Assembly: GCF_016595525.1 (NCBI RefSeq)
Contig: NZ_JAENII010000007.1
Span: forward strand, 62,001-126,000
Direction: 5' to 3'
Source of the DNA: Haloferula rosea
Lineage (GTDB): Bacteria > Verrucomicrobiota > Verrucomicrobiia > Verrucomicrobiales > Akkermansiaceae
DNA length: 64,000 nt
Both the position numbers and the translations under genes were made by a program. Under the pieces are notes generated by a model, which saw nothing but the letters and a program-made list of their open reading frames with translations, was not told where the DNA came from and did not search any database. This document shows, piece by piece, positions 1 through 9,862 of this stretch; position 1 is the first letter of the stretch; each line of letters starts with the position of its first letter.

Positions 1-1210
1 CTTGCGTCTTCGCCTTGTCGCGGCGAAGGCGTTCCTTCATCGCCTTGTAGACCGTCTGCTGGTCCCGGCGGTGGCGCATGTCGATCAGGTCCACCACGAC
101 GAGTCCACCGATATTCCGCAAGCGGAGTTGCCGGGCCACCTCTTCGGCGGCTTCGATGTTCGTCTGCAGGATCATCTTATCGACATCCTTCGAGCCCCGG
201 TTCCGGCCGGTGTTGACGTCGATCGCGATCAGGGCCTCGGTTTCATCGATGACGATGTAGCCGCCGCACTTCAACCAAACCTGGCGGGAGAACGCTTCAT
301 CGATCTGCTTCTGTAGGTTGAGGCTCTCGAAGATCGGCTTCTGGGTCGGCAGGTGGTGGATGCGCCGTTTGGCCCTGCGTGAAACCTTGCCGGCAACCTC
401 ACGCACGAACTCCGCGGTCTCGGGACTATCACAAATCACCTGATCCACTTCGTCGGTGAGGAAGTCACGCGCGGTGCGTTCGATCAGGCCGGGCTCGCGG
501 AAGGCGCAAACCGGGGCGGGGCGGGAGTCACGCTGTTCCTCCACGCCTTCCCATTGCTCGAGGAGCATGGCCAGATCGCGGACGAAGTGACGGGCGCGGG
601 TTCCTTGGGCGACGGTCCGCATGATGATTCCCATGCCCTCAGGCACGGACAGACGCTGCATGATCTTGCGGAGTCGGGCACGCTCCTTCGGATCGTCGAT
701 CTTCCGCGAGATACCGAACTGCTCGGTGTAGGGCATCAGCACCAGGTAGCGTCCGGCGAGTGAGATGTTGGTCGTGACCCGTGGCCCCTTGGTGCCGATC
801 GGCCCCTTCGAAACCTGGATCATGATTTCGGAGCCCACTGGATAGATGCTCGGAATGTCCTTCGAACTGATCTTCTTCTGCTTGCGGGGCTTGTTGCCAC
901 GCTTGATTTCCTCGATCCCTGAATCGAGGGCTGCCGGGATGGCGTCCCAGAAGTGGAGGAAGGCATTTTTATCCAGGCCGATGTCCACGAACATGGCTTT
1001 CAGGCCCTGCTCGATGTTCTTCACACGACCCTTGAAGATGCCTCCGACAATGTTGTCGTCGCCTTCGCGTTCGACCGTGTATTCCTCGAGGAGACCGTCT
1101 TCGAGCAGGGCGACCCGGCGCTCGAGCTTCTCGACGTTGATGATGAGTGTATTGCCTTCCTTCGGGCTGGGTTTCCCCACTCCTAAGATGCGTTTGATTT
1201 TTTTAATCAT
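1..1210 (-). CDS. rng: Ribonuclease G/E family endoribonuclease (3' part outside window)
   Basis: Single-strand endoribonuclease of the RNase E/G family, acting in rRNA maturation and mRNA decay in the cytoplasm. About 403 codons are visible, from an ATG at 1210, and the frame runs off the window at base 1. An S1-type RNA-binding region follows the start (motifs GGIFKGRV and MFVDIGLDKNAFLHF). The catalytic core is visible as IDVNTGR and, further on, VVDLIDM, whose aspartates bind the metal in RNase E. It lies 21 bases after mrdA and is probably the last gene of the mre operon. In E. coli, too, rng (cafA) lies downstream of mreBCD. The C-terminus is not seen, so RNase G cannot be separated from a longer RNase E. 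Confidence 0.93.
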   Translation of the reverse strand, partial: MIKKIKRILGVGKPSPKEGNTLIINVEKLERRVALLEDGLLEEYTVEREGDDNIVGGIFKGRVKNIEQGLKAMFVDIGLDKNAFLHFWDAIPAALDSGIEEIKRGNKPRKQKKISSKDIPSIYPVGSEIMIQVSKGPIGTKGPRVTTNISLAGRYLVLMPYTEQFGISRKIDDPKERARLRKIMQRLSVPEGMGIIMRTVAQGTRARHFVRDLAMLLEQWEGVEEQRDSRPAPVCAFREPGLIERTARDFLTDEVDQVICDSPETAEFVREVAGKVSRRAKRRIHHLPTQKPIFESLNLQKQIDEAFSRQVWLKCGGYIVIDETEALIAIDVNTGRNRGSKDVDKMILQTNIEAAEEVARQLRLRNIGGLVVVDLIDMRHRRDQQTVYKAMKERLRRDKAKTQ

Positions 1211-1231
1211 GAATTTGGTAAGCTAAGAGGT

Positions 1232-3385
1232 TTATGGGTCCTCGACGGGGATGGCACGTGGAATCACGGATCCTTCCTCATCAATTTCCGGGGTGATGGT
1301 TGGTTCTGGGGTGATGGGGGTCTCGACAGGCATGGTCACGGCGGGTTGCACATTGACCGGGTCACCTGCTTCGTCTCCCGTTTCGCCGACATCCGTGGTC
1401 TCGATTGCTGCGAGGACATCCTCGGGCAGCTCGATTTCTTCGATCGGATCACGATTGCCGTAGAAAGGTTCAAGCGGGGCAAGCGGAAGCCGCATGCCGT
1501 CGTCGCGGGCCAGCAGCCCACGTAGAATCAGATGAACGAGGGGGCCGCACACCTTGCCGCCCGACTTGCCGTTCTGAACGAGGACGACCACGGCATACCG
1601 CGGCTCGTCATAGGGAGCGAAAGCGACCGTCCAGGAATTGTGCGACCGCTTTCCGTCATCCGCGGTCTGGGCGGTTCCGGTCTTCGCCGCGACTTCAACG
1701 TCGGGAATCTTGGCCCGTCCGGCGGTGCCACCGGGTTGGTTCACGGCCATCCACATGCCCTTGCGGATCAGCTCGAGATCGGCCGGCTTCACTCCCTCCT
1801 TGATCAGGTCCACCCGAAGCTTCGGACGATCCTCGACCAGAACGGTGCCGTTCTCCATGACCGCCTTCTTGACGATACGAGGTTGATAGTAGCGACCTCC
1901 ATTGGCAATGCAGGCAACCATCGCGCACAGCTGAAGCGGAGTCGCCAGCGAATCACCCTGACCGATGGACAGCTGCGCGACGTCACCGGGAGTCAGGGAG
2001 CGCCCGCGGTTCGCCTGCTTCCATGCACGCGTGCCGGGGATGCGTCCCGCACCCTCATTGGGGATCTCCACGCCAGTCGGCTGGCCGAAGCCGAGCATGG
2101 TCAAACCGCTGACAAGCCGATCACTGCCCATTGTGTTGCCCAGCTTGTAGAAGTACGGGTTGCAGGAGCGCTGAAGGGCCTCCGACAGACCGAGCGTTCC
2201 ATGCCTGCCACGCTTCATGTTCCACAGCCAGCAGGCAGGCTTGTAGTTGCCGTAGGACACGAAGCCTTCACATGAAAAACTCCGTTGGGCCAGACCATTG
2301 AGTGCGCCCGCGGTGGCCGTTGCCAGCTTGAAGGTCGATCCCGGAGCGAAGCCCGAGGTCCCGCGATCCGTGAAGGGGGAACTCGGGTTCGCACGGTAGT
2401 CCGCATAGACCTGCGCTGCGATGCTTGGAATGAAATCGTTCGGATCGTAATCCGGAACCGAGGCCATCGCCAGCACCTCTCCCGTCCTCACATCCATGAC
2501 CACACCCGCGGCACGTCCGGTGCGACGCAGCACCTTCGAAACCAGATACTGCACCGGAGCATCGAGCGTCAGGGTCACATCGGCTCCGACCTTCGGCTCA
2601 CGGTAATCGATCATGCCGGTGATCTTCCCCTTGTCGTTCTTGACGAGGGTCCGACTTCCTTCAGGGCCGCGGAGCAAGGGGTCCAGGGTCGCCTCGAGCC
2701 CCATCTTGCCTTTCTCCTCGCCGATGTAGTGGTTGAACCTCCGACGGGCATCGTCGGGAATGTCGCCTTTCTCCCACTGCTGGGTGTAGCCGATGATGTG
2801 GGACGCAAGCGCCTCATAGGGATACTCGCGCTGGGGTCTGACATCGAGATACACGCCAGGCACCTCCACGTTGTGCTCCGCCAAACGAGCAAATTGTTCG
2901 TAATTCAGGTCCGTGTTGTAGGAGAAGGGGACGAGGCCGCGATGCGTGATGAAATGGGTCCGCATCGCGTTGGCGCTGTAGTTCTTCGCCACATCCAGTT
3001 CTGCCAGCTTGGGAATGATCCACGTGTTGACGATTCGGGCGATATCCGTTTCCTGACCGAGACGGGGCATGCCCTGCTCGTTCGTCAGCACGTCGCGCTT
3101 CGCATCCTGCTCGTGCTGGCGGCGGTAGCTCTTGTGGATTTCCTCGAGGTCGAAATAGACTTCGTAGTTGCGGCGGTTTCTGGCGAGCTCGATGCCGTTC
3201 CGGTCCTTGATGGCGCCGCGGATTCCGGGCTCACGGACGGTCACCTCCCGGTCACCGGGAACCAGCTCCTGATAGTAGGTCCGCTGGGTGATCTGGAAAT
3301 CATACAAACGGCTCAGCAACGCGCCGAAACCGAACAGCACCAGCGCCGTGAGAAGAAAGATTCGAATACCTGGCTTGGGATCCAT
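1232..3385 (-). CDS. mrdA: Penicillin-binding protein 2 (peptidoglycan transpeptidase)
   Basis: Class B PBP that cross-links peptidoglycan during cell elongation, anchored in the inner membrane with a periplasmic catalytic domain. There is one transmembrane segment at about residues 9-29, then the PBP dimerisation domain, then the transpeptidase domain with all three motifs: SxxK at S350-K353 (GSTFK), SxN at S407-N409 (SCN) and KTG at 568-570. At 717 residues it is longer than usual (about 630). The extra length includes an acidic, proline- and threonine-rich tail from about residue 645. The gene starts 7 bases after mreD and is followed by rng, so it belongs to the rod-shape operon. No rodA partner is seen in the window. 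Confidence 0.95.
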   Translation of the reverse strand: MDPKPGIRIFLLTALVLFGFGALLSRLYDFQITQRTYYQELVPGDREVTVREPGIRGAIKDRNGIELARNRRNYEVYFDLEEIHKSYRRQHEQDAKRDVLTNEQGMPRLGQETDIARIVNTWIIPKLAELDVAKNYSANAMRTHFITHRGLVPFSYNTDLNYEQFARLAEHNVEVPGVYLDVRPQREYPYEALASHIIGYTQQWEKGDIPDDARRRFNHYIGEEKGKMGLEATLDPLLRGPEGSRTLVKNDKGKITGMIDYREPKVGADVTLTLDAPVQYLVSKVLRRTGRAAGVVMDVRTGEVLAMASVPDYDPNDFIPSIAAQVYADYRANPSSPFTDRGTSGFAPGSTFKLATATAGALNGLAQRSFSCEGFVSYGNYKPACWLWNMKRGRHGTLGLSEALQRSCNPYFYKLGNTMGSDRLVSGLTMLGFGQPTGVEIPNEGAGRIPGTRAWKQANRGRSLTPGDVAQLSIGQGDSLATPLQLCAMVACIANGGRYYQPRIVKKAVMENGTVLVEDRPKLRVDLIKEGVKPADLELIRKGMWMAVNQPGGTAGRAKIPDVEVAAKTGTAQTADDGKRSHNSWTVAFAPYDEPRYAVVVLVQNGKSGGKVCGPLVHLILRGLLARDDGMRLPLAPLEPFYGNRDPIEEIELPEDVLAAIETTDVGETGDEAGDPVNVQPAVTMPVETPITPEPTITPEIDEEGSVIPRAIPVEDP

Positions 3386-3392
3386 TGAGGAA

Positions 3393-3986
3393 TCAGACGG
3401 CCTGCGCCCTGGTTGCCCCGCGCTTCAATCCATCTAACCGAATGGTGTAGTTGCTCCATTCCGCGATACGAAAGAGGAGCCAGAAGACGAGTGGTGAGAA
3501 GATCGTGGTCAGCCCGGAGGTGAAGACGATCTTGAACAAGGTTCCGCGACTGAAGGTAAAGCCTCCACGCACGAAGTTGATGAGTAAATACTCTGTCAGG
3601 AGATAAAGAAAGACCGAGACTCCGGTCAGGATGGTGGATACCTGCCAGCGCCCCTGACGGAACAGTGGCTGGATACCCTGCATGATGAATCCCATGACTC
3701 CGTAAAGGAGGATGGAATATCCGAAGCGCAAGGCCTCGACCGGACGGGTATACACTTCGGGATCACCCCCATGGGGACCCAGCGTGCTTTCCGCGTCGGT
3801 GAGGAATCCGCAGACGAAGGCGAGGCCCAGCATGAGAGGGGTTGGCAAGGTCACGGCACCGCACAGGAAAACCAGCGGCACGAGGAGCATCCTCGAGCCA
3901 TTGAGCACCGTGAGTGCCGGCAGGAATTGCTGCACCACCACGGCCAACAGCACCAGGATCAGAAGACACAAGGTGTAGCGGATCAT
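3393..3986 (-). CDS. mreD: Rod shape-determining protein MreD
   Basis: Integral membrane component of the elongation machinery, linking MreB and MreC to the peptidoglycan synthases. It has 197 residues with about five hydrophobic segments, as expected for MreD, a poorly conserved family recognised mostly by position. The start ATG overlaps the mreC stop by four bases (ATGA), which suggests translational coupling. mrdA follows 7 bases after the stop. Identification rests on gene order, size and topology more than on sequence motifs. Confidence 0.85.
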   Translation of the reverse strand: MIRYTLCLLILVLLAVVVQQFLPALTVLNGSRMLLVPLVFLCGAVTLPTPLMLGLAFVCGFLTDAESTLGPHGGDPEVYTRPVEALRFGYSILLYGVMGFIMQGIQPLFRQGRWQVSTILTGVSVFLYLLTEYLLINFVRGGFTFSRGTLFKIVFTSGLTTIFSPLVFWLLFRIAEWSNYTIRLDGLKRGATRAQAV

Positions 3987-4795
3987 GGGTTGTCCTCCTG
4001 GGGGGTGAGCACGAAAACCGTGCCGAGGTTCTGGAAATCCACCGAAGGCCGCACCAATGCCTCGGTGGCAAGTGGGCCTGAGATCACCTGCGCGATCGAA
4101 CCCAGCAGCAGGTCCGATGGAAACACACCGCCGCGCCCGGTCGAGAAGACCCGCATGCCTTCGCGGATCCGTGCATCGCGTGAAAGAAAGCGCAACCGCA
4201 GCATCGGTTCACCGCCGACCTGCTCGCGCTGACCCTGCAGGATTCCCGCCTCGGGTGTGCCTTCGACCTTGGCTGAGACCTGGCAGGCCTCGTCCGTGAG
4301 AAGCACGACGGTCGAGCGATGGCTTCCGAGTCGGTCGACCTTGCCGACCAGACCGCGGTCGGTCACCACGGTGTAGGCCGTGGCAATGCCGGATTGGTCA
4401 CCGCGATCGATCTCCATGGTCTGCCACCAGGTCGTCGGTTGACGCCGGGTCACCCGAGCGGCGACCACGTCGAACTGGGTTCGTTCCTGGAAATCCAGTG
4501 CCCGGCGCAAGCTCGCATTCTCCGCCTCCACCGTGCGGAATTGAGCTTCGATCAGACGTAGCCGATTGAAGTCGGTCCGCATCGCTTCGATTTCCGCCTC
4601 AAGCACTTTCGAGTGCTCGACTTCATCAAGGAACGCACGTGACCGCTTCTCCAGTTCCGAGCCGACGCTCAGGAAAGGTGAAATCGAGCGGTAGTAGGTC
4701 GCCTGAATGTCGCGCACCGTTGGTTCACTCCGCGTCAATGCCCACGTCGCTCCTGCGAGAAACAGGAGGAGAGCGAGCAAATTGAGCGGTTTCAT
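3983..4795 (-). CDS. mreC: Rod shape-determining protein MreC
   Basis: Periplasmic scaffold of the elongasome that activates PBP2 and RodA. It has 270 residues: an N-terminal membrane anchor (about 5-20), a coiled-coil segment rich in Glu, Leu and Arg (about 45-100), then the beta-domain with the family motif around VVTDRGLVGKVDRLG and VLLTDEACQVSAKV. It lies 31 bases downstream of mreB and overlaps mreD by four bases. Length and domain order are typical. Confidence 0.92.
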   Translation of the reverse strand: MKPLNLLALLLFLAGATWALTRSEPTVRDIQATYYRSISPFLSVGSELEKRSRAFLDEVEHSKVLEAEIEAMRTDFNRLRLIEAQFRTVEAENASLRRALDFQERTQFDVVAARVTRRQPTTWWQTMEIDRGDQSGIATAYTVVTDRGLVGKVDRLGSHRSTVVLLTDEACQVSAKVEGTPEAGILQGQREQVGGEPMLRLRFLSRDARIREGMRVFSTGRGGVFPSDLLLGSIAQVISGPLATEALVRPSVDFQNLGTVFVLTPQEDNP

Positions 4796-4826
4796 CGCAG
4801 GAAGTGGCGATGGAGATTCCGGACAA

Positions 4827-5855
4827 TCAACGTGATGGGCGGGTCACCTGCTTCAACACATCCAGTTCCTGGAGCATCTTGCCGGTTCCCTCAGCCACAG
4901 CACTCAGCGGGTCTTCCGCCACGTGGACCGGGAGCCCGGTCTCTTCACGCAGCAGACGATCCAATCCGCGGAGCAGGGCACCTCCGCCGGCGAGGACCAT
5001 GCCGCGGTCGACGAGGTCGGCGGCAAGTTCGGGAGGGCAGCGCTCAAGGGTCGTGCGCACTGCATCGACGATGGTCGACAGCGGATCCGCCATCGCTTCA
5101 CGAACCTCCTGCGAGGTGATGGTGATGGTTTTCGGAAGACCGGCAACGAGGTCGCGCCCCTTCACATCCATGGTCATTTCCTTGGCAATCGGGGCTGCCG
5201 ATCCGAGCCGGATCTTGATGTCCTCGGCGGTGCGTTCGCCAATCATCAGGTTGTAGGCCCGTTTCATGTAGGAAACGATGGCCTCATCGATCTCATCGCC
5301 CGCGGTCCGGACGGAGCGCGCGTAAACGATGCCACCGAGTGAAATCAAGGCCACCTCGGTGGTCCCGCCACCGATGTCCACGATCATGTTGCCCGAAGCA
5401 TCCAGCACGGGCAGGCCGACGCCGATGGCGGCAGCCATGGGTTCCTCCACGATGTGGACGATGCTGGCACCGGCCTGCTCGGCGGATTCCGAAACCGCCC
5501 GGCGTTCCACCTCAGTGATGCCCGAAGGAACGGCGATCACGACCTGGGGATTGCCACGGCGACGGTTGTTCGCCTTGCGAATGAAATGCCGCAGCATGGC
5601 CTCAGTGACCTGGAAGTCGGCGATCACGCCATCCTTCAGCGGCCGAATGGCGACGATGCTGCCCGGCGTGCGACCCAACATGCGTTTGGCGTCGTCTCCG
5701 ACGGCCAAAACCTCATTGGTGCCGGCTTTGACGGCAACCACGGAGGGCTCGCGAAGGACAATGCCCTGATCCTTGACGTTGACGAGGGTGTTGGCTGTGC
5801 CGAGGTCAATACCGATATCGTTGGAAAACCATTTTCCGAAGAACTTAGAAAACAT
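4827..5855 (-). CDS. mreB: Actin-like cell-shape protein MreB
   Basis: Bacterial actin that polymerises on the inner face of the membrane and directs elongation. It has 342 residues, normal for MreB. Phosphate-1 motif GIDLGTANT and phosphate-2 motif [10 protein letters not shown] are intact, and the adenosine motif region [14 protein letters not shown] is near the C-terminus. The first ten residues ([10 protein letters not shown]) form an aromatic amphipathic helix suited to membrane binding. It is the first gene of the mreBCD-mrdA-rng operon. A terminator for the upstream parA lies between the two genes, so mreB probably has its own promoter in 5856-5935. Confidence 0.97.
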   Translation of the reverse strand: MFSKFFGKWFSNDIGIDLGTANTLVNVKDQGIVLREPSVVAVKAGTNEVLAVGDDAKRMLGRTPGSIVAIRPLKDGVIADFQVTEAMLRHFIRKANNRRRGNPQVVIAVPSGITEVERRAVSESAEQAGASIVHIVEEPMAAAIGVGLPVLDASGNMIVDIGGGTTEVALISLGGIVYARSVRTAGDEIDEAIVSYMKRAYNLMIGERTAEDIKIRLGSAAPIAKEMTMDVKGRDLVAGLPKTITITSQEVREAMADPLSTIVDAVRTTLERCPPELAADLVDRGMVLAGGGALLRGLDRLLREETGLPVHVAEDPLSAVAEGTGKMLQELDVLKQVTRPSR

Positions 5856-5935
5856 TATGAAGGTGAAAGAGTTACGAAGATGCTCTGAGCGATTGGCCAG
5901 CCTCTTGAATCCGTGAATTCACGAGCTGGCAGACG

Positions 5936-5972
5936 AAAAAAAATCCCCCTCCCGAGATCTCCGGGAGAGGGG
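5936..5972 (-). terminator. Rho-independent terminator downstream of parA
   Basis: On the minus strand a hairpin (5945-5972; arms cccctcccg and cgggagagggg with a two-base bulge) is followed by a run of eight T (plus-strand A at 5936-5943). It sits after the parA stop and before mreB, so it separates the two transcription units. Confidence 0.85.
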
Positions 5973-6069
5973 CGAAAATATGTCCGCGATGGCCCTCGAG
6001 GGTCAAGCGGGAATAAGGGCTGAATCCATGATCCCTAGAGGGTTCTGACGGAGGAGCAGATCGTCGGAT

Positions 6070-6852
6070 TCAGACGACGACCGCCGGTTGGTGACGCCTG
6101 AGAAACTCCTCGGCCATTTCCCGGTAGGCCCGGGCCCCCAATCCGGCGGGGTCATGCTCGAAAATCGTCTTCGCGTGGCTGGGCGCCTCACCGATCCGGA
6201 TGGTCCGTGGAATCACGGTGTCGTAGAGCTGATCAGGGAAGTAGTTCCTCACCTCCTCGACGACCTGACGGGCGAGATTGGTGCGCCCATCGAACATGGT
6301 CATGACGATACCTTCCAAGGTCAGCCCTGGATTCGCGCCGGAATCCCGGATCTGCTCGATCACGTGCACGATCTTCGCAAGCCCCTCGAGACCGAACCAT
6401 TCGCACTGGAGGGGAATCAGAATTTCATCCGCCGCCGCCAAGGCCGAGGTCATCAGCACCCCGAGCGATGGGGGAGTGTCGAGGATGCAGTAGTCGAACA
6501 GATCGTTCGGCTTGAGCCCCTGCAGATGCTGCCGGAGGCGGACGAGGTGGTCGTCGCTACGGGCAAGTTCGATCTCCACGCCCGCGAGGTCCATGTGGGA
6601 GGGGATCAGCGACAAACGCTCACGGCCAGAGTCGCGGATCTTGTCCCTGACGTCCGCTTCGCCGAGCAGGGCAGGGTAGACCGAATCCTCGCCTTCGCAC
6701 TCGATGCCGAGACCGCTGGTGGTGTTCGCCTGCGGGTCCAAATCGATGAGCAGCACTCGTTCGCCCTGCAGGGCCAGGGCTGCTGACAGATTCAGGGCGG
6801 TCGTGGTTTTTCCCACGCCTCCTTTTTGGTTACCGATGGCGACTACTTTCAT
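6070..6852 (-). CDS. parA: ParA/Soj family chromosome-partitioning ATPase
   Basis: Deviant Walker-A ATPase that positions chromosome or plasmid DNA. The open frame extends further upstream, but the canonical N-terminus MKVVAIGNQKGGVGKTT begins at 6852, giving 260 residues. That matches Soj/ParA length. The Walker A motif is KGGVGKTT; the Walker B-like region is YCILDTPPSLG; LIDLDPQANTTSGLG is also conserved. No parB follows: the terminator at 5936-5972 comes next and then mreB. The partner ParB must be encoded elsewhere. It diverges from the SNF2 gene with 112 bases between the starts. Confidence 0.92.
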   Translation of the reverse strand: MKVVAIGNQKGGVGKTTTALNLSAALALQGERVLLIDLDPQANTTSGLGIECEGEDSVYPALLGEADVRDKIRDSGRERLSLIPSHMDLAGVEIELARSDDHLVRLRQHLQGLKPNDLFDYCILDTPPSLGVLMTSALAAADEILIPLQCEWFGLEGLAKIVHVIEQIRDSGANPGLTLEGIVMTMFDGRTNLARQVVEEVRNYFPDQLYDTVIPRTIRIGEAPSHAKTIFEHDPAGLGARAYREMAEEFLRRHQPAVVV

Positions 6853-6964
6853 CTCAAACGCGGAGCGGGCACTGACTCTCCCGATCGAAAGGCGGGGTGG
6901 CAAACAAAACTGCCGTGAATCTTTTCTCGCACCACCCGGAAAGTCAGGCGAAACAGTCGGGCAC

Positions 6965-9862
6965 GTGAGCGACTGGGACGAGACAAGACTTCGCAGCGAA
7001 GTCTCATGGCAGGCATTCAAGGAAGGAAAGTCGTTGCTGGAAAGGGGTCGCGTCCAGGGACTGAAGCTCGGCGAGGATCTGGCCACCGCCCAGTTCATGG
7101 TCGGCAAGCGACGCCTTCGGACGGTTGTCCGCACCGGAACCCAACTGGATGTGGAATGCCAATGCCGCGAGAACCGATCCACCGGTGAAGTGTGTGCGCA
7201 TGCCGTGGCAGTGGTTCTCGCGGGTCTCGGCATGGCGGAAACCGAGACGCCCGAAACCGAAACCGTCACCACGCCTCATGGTGAGAACCTCGCCTGCGCC
7301 ATCGAGTTTCCCCCGGGATTCGAGAGAGGTCTGGCGGTCGGACGTTTGAGCGTGAAGCTCGATCGCGTCGGCCCGGGCGAAGGCGTGGCCGATGCGGTGC
7401 TCTCCCAATGGATTGCGGCCAACCACCCGAACCCGTCGTTCCCATGCCACCTGAACACAGGCGGCAGCCTAACAGCCGAACTATTGGACGCCCTGCGGGA
7501 TCACCCTCGACTCACGGACTCGAAAGGAAATCCGCTGCGTATCGCGACCGACTCCATGCCACCGGTCAAACTTGCCGGATCATCCCTCAGGGGAACCCGC
7601 GTCCACCTTGAGTTGGAGAATCCGCCCACTCCGATTCGCTGGGGCTACGGACTGGGCTGGATGAGTGGAGCGCTTCTTGGCCGAGCACCAGTTGCAGAAG
7701 TTCCCGTTGCGTGGCGGGACGAGGCATTCGACCTACTGCAAGAAGGAAGCCTCGATCTTCCCCTGGATGAGTTCATCGGCGGTATCGACTCCTGGATGGA
7801 TCTACTACAGGCACCGCATGTCGGCTGGCTCGGCGAGATCCGCTTCCGCCAGCGCACCGCAAGAGTCGAGTTGAGCCTTGAGGGGTCGCTGAATGCACTC
7901 GATGCGGAAGTCCGCATCGATACAGGCAAAGGAACCGCTGTTCACGACCCGGAAACGAACACGATCTTCACCACCGACCGGACCGCGGCCGACCGTGTCG
8001 CCCGGAGGATGACCCAACTCGGATTCTCAAAGTCGGGCTCGGGCTACACACTGCGCGACAAGCCAGCCATCCTTTCCTTCCTCGCAGACGATCGTCACCG
8101 CTTGGGGGAGGAATGGACCGTGAAACTGGGTGATCGGCTGAGCCACGTCATCAAATCGCTCCACGTCATTCGTCCCAACTTCGACTTCGGCCCTCAGGAA
8201 TCGTTGAGCTGCGAACTCTCGTTCCAGACCGACGGCGGCAAGGTCATTCCGCGAGCAAAAGTGCTGGAGATTCTTCGCTCCGGTCGCGATAGCGTGAAAA
8301 CAAAGAGCGGCGCGGAGATTGTCGTCAGCAAGCAGGTCGCCACTGAAGTGGAACCGCTTCTTGCCGATCTTGGCATCGTCCGACCCGAGGGACGCCTCCA
8401 ACTCACCCGTGCCCAACAGGAATGCCTGCGGATCGCTGCCGGCAAACCCGGAGTGGGGGACCTTCCACGAAAGACCCCAGGCTCTCTCGGTCCGGCAACC
8501 CTGCGCGACTACCAGGTGTTCGGTGCCGACTGGATTCTCGACCGTATCGACCAATTCGGTGGCGCCCTCCTCGCCGATGAAATGGGACTGGGGAAAACGA
8601 TTCAGACCATCGCCTGCCTGACACGACTGAAGGGTGGCGCACGCCAGCCCAGCCTGATCCTCATGCCCACCAGCCTGATCGGGAACTGGGCGGATGAGCT
8701 GTCCCGATTCACCCCCGAGTTGAAGGTCGTGGTTCTCCATGGACCGAAACGGGATGCACTGAGACCTCAGGTCGACGAGTCGGTCGTCGTCATTACCAGC
8801 TATGGCACCATGGTGCGCGACCTCGCGTTTCACCTCGCTCAGGACTACTCGTTGGTGGTGGCGGATGAGGCCAGCCTGCTGCGGAATCCCGACAGCGAGA
8901 TCTCGCGCTCGGTCGCCAAGCTCAAACCCGGGGGCCGACTCGCACTGACAGGCACTCCGGTGGAGAACCGATTGCTCGACCTCTGGTCGATCTTCCGCGT
9001 CGTGGCCCCCGGCTACCTCGGAGCGAAAGATGAATTCCTCAGCCGATACGAGCAGGGAGACGCCGCGGAAACCCGCAGGCTGCGCACACGCATCTCACCC
9101 TACGTCCTCAGAAGAACGAAGACCGAAGTTGCCAAGGATCTACCGGAGCGAATCGAGACCGACCAGTGGCTTGAACTCGGGGATGGGGCCCGCGCGCTTT
9201 ACCGTGAGATCGCCACCGCTGGCGTCCACCAATGGGAATCTCTCCAGGATGAAGGGAAACAGGGAGCCGCCAGCATGCACCTGCTCACGACCTTGCTTCG
9301 GCTACGCCAAATTTGTCTGGATCCAGCACTCGTCACGGACCTCGAGGAATCGGCCGTCAGCGCGAAAACCCACTGGCTTGGTGAATACCTAGATTCCCGC
9401 GCGATAGAACATTGCAAAACGTTGGTATTCAGTCAATTCCCTAGCTATTTACGAAAACTGGAAACCGAAAAACTCGGTCAGGCCGGGAGGATTTTCCGGC
9501 TCGATGGCAGCACCAGGAACGGCACCGCACTGGTCAACGAGTTCCAAAAACACGAGGGGCCTGCCGTTTTCCTCATCAGTCTGAAAGCGGGCGGATACGG
9601 CCTCAATCTGACGGCCGCAGATGCAGTCGTTCATATGGATCCGTGGTGGAATCCAGCCGTCGAAGCCCAGGCCAGCGACCGCGCCCACCGGATCGGACAA
9701 TCCAGACCGGTCAGCATCCATCGCTTGCTGATCCGGGATTCGGTTGAGGAACGCGTGCGGAAGCTCCAGCTGGCCAAGCAAGCCATGATTTCGCAAATCA
9801 CCGAGGACGAAACGCCATCAAACTGGTCCAACGACGATCTCAGAAGCTTGATCGAACTTTAG
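6965..9862 (+). CDS. SNF2-family DEAD-like helicase with N-terminal SWIM zinc finger
   Basis: Swi2/Snf2-type ATPase expected to translocate on double-stranded DNA; the substrate is unknown. The frame is open from 6704, but that part overlaps the start of parA, so a GTG at 6965 (VSDWDETRL) is preferred, giving 965 residues. The SWIM zinc finger is at about residues 65-79 (C-x-C-x9-C-x-H). The helicase core begins near residue 510: DEMGLGKTIQT (motif I), VVADEAS (motif II), LTGTPVENRL (motif III), LVFSQF (motif IV) and AGGYGLNLTAADAVVH plus QASDRAHRIGQ (motifs V-VI). Motif II reads DEAS where the subfamily usually has DEAQ or DEGH. This SWIM-SNF2 design is common in bacteria and its role there is unclear. 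Confidence 0.9.
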   Translation: MSDWDETRLRSEVSWQAFKEGKSLLERGRVQGLKLGEDLATAQFMVGKRRLRTVVRTGTQLDVECQCRENRSTGEVCAHAVAVVLAGLGMAETETPETETVTTPHGENLACAIEFPPGFERGLAVGRLSVKLDRVGPGEGVADAVLSQWIAANHPNPSFPCHLNTGGSLTAELLDALRDHPRLTDSKGNPLRIATDSMPPVKLAGSSLRGTRVHLELENPPTPIRWGYGLGWMSGALLGRAPVAEVPVAWRDEAFDLLQEGSLDLPLDEFIGGIDSWMDLLQAPHVGWLGEIRFRQRTARVELSLEGSLNALDAEVRIDTGKGTAVHDPETNTIFTTDRTAADRVARRMTQLGFSKSGSGYTLRDKPAILSFLADDRHRLGEEWTVKLGDRLSHVIKSLHVIRPNFDFGPQESLSCELSFQTDGGKVIPRAKVLEILRSGRDSVKTKSGAEIVVSKQVATEVEPLLADLGIVRPEGRLQLTRAQQECLRIAAGKPGVGDLPRKTPGSLGPATLRDYQVFGADWILDRIDQFGGALLADEMGLGKTIQTIACLTRLKGGARQPSLILMPTSLIGNWADELSRFTPELKVVVLHGPKRDALRPQVDESVVVITSYGTMVRDLAFHLAQDYSLVVADEASLLRNPDSEISRSVAKLKPGGRLALTGTPVENRLLDLWSIFRVVAPGYLGAKDEFLSRYEQGDAAETRRLRTRISPYVLRRTKTEVAKDLPERIETDQWLELGDGARALYREIATAGVHQWESLQDEGKQGAASMHLLTTLLRLRQICLDPALVTDLEESAVSAKTHWLGEYLDSRAIEHCKTLVFSQFPSYLRKLETEKLGQAGRIFRLDGSTRNGTALVNEFQKHEGPAVFLISLKAGGYGLNLTAADAVVHMDPWWNPAVEAQASDRAHRIGQSRPVSIHRLLIRDSVEERVRKLQLAKQAMISQITEDETPSNWSNDDLRSLIEL

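Noticed and set aside
2285-3388. 367-residue open frame on the plus strand over mrdA
   Set aside because: Lies entirely over mrdA, whose motifs are intact; composition is not protein-like.
6853-7272. Upstream extension of parA
   Set aside because: The canonical N-terminus begins at 6852; the extension overlaps the divergent SNF2 gene.
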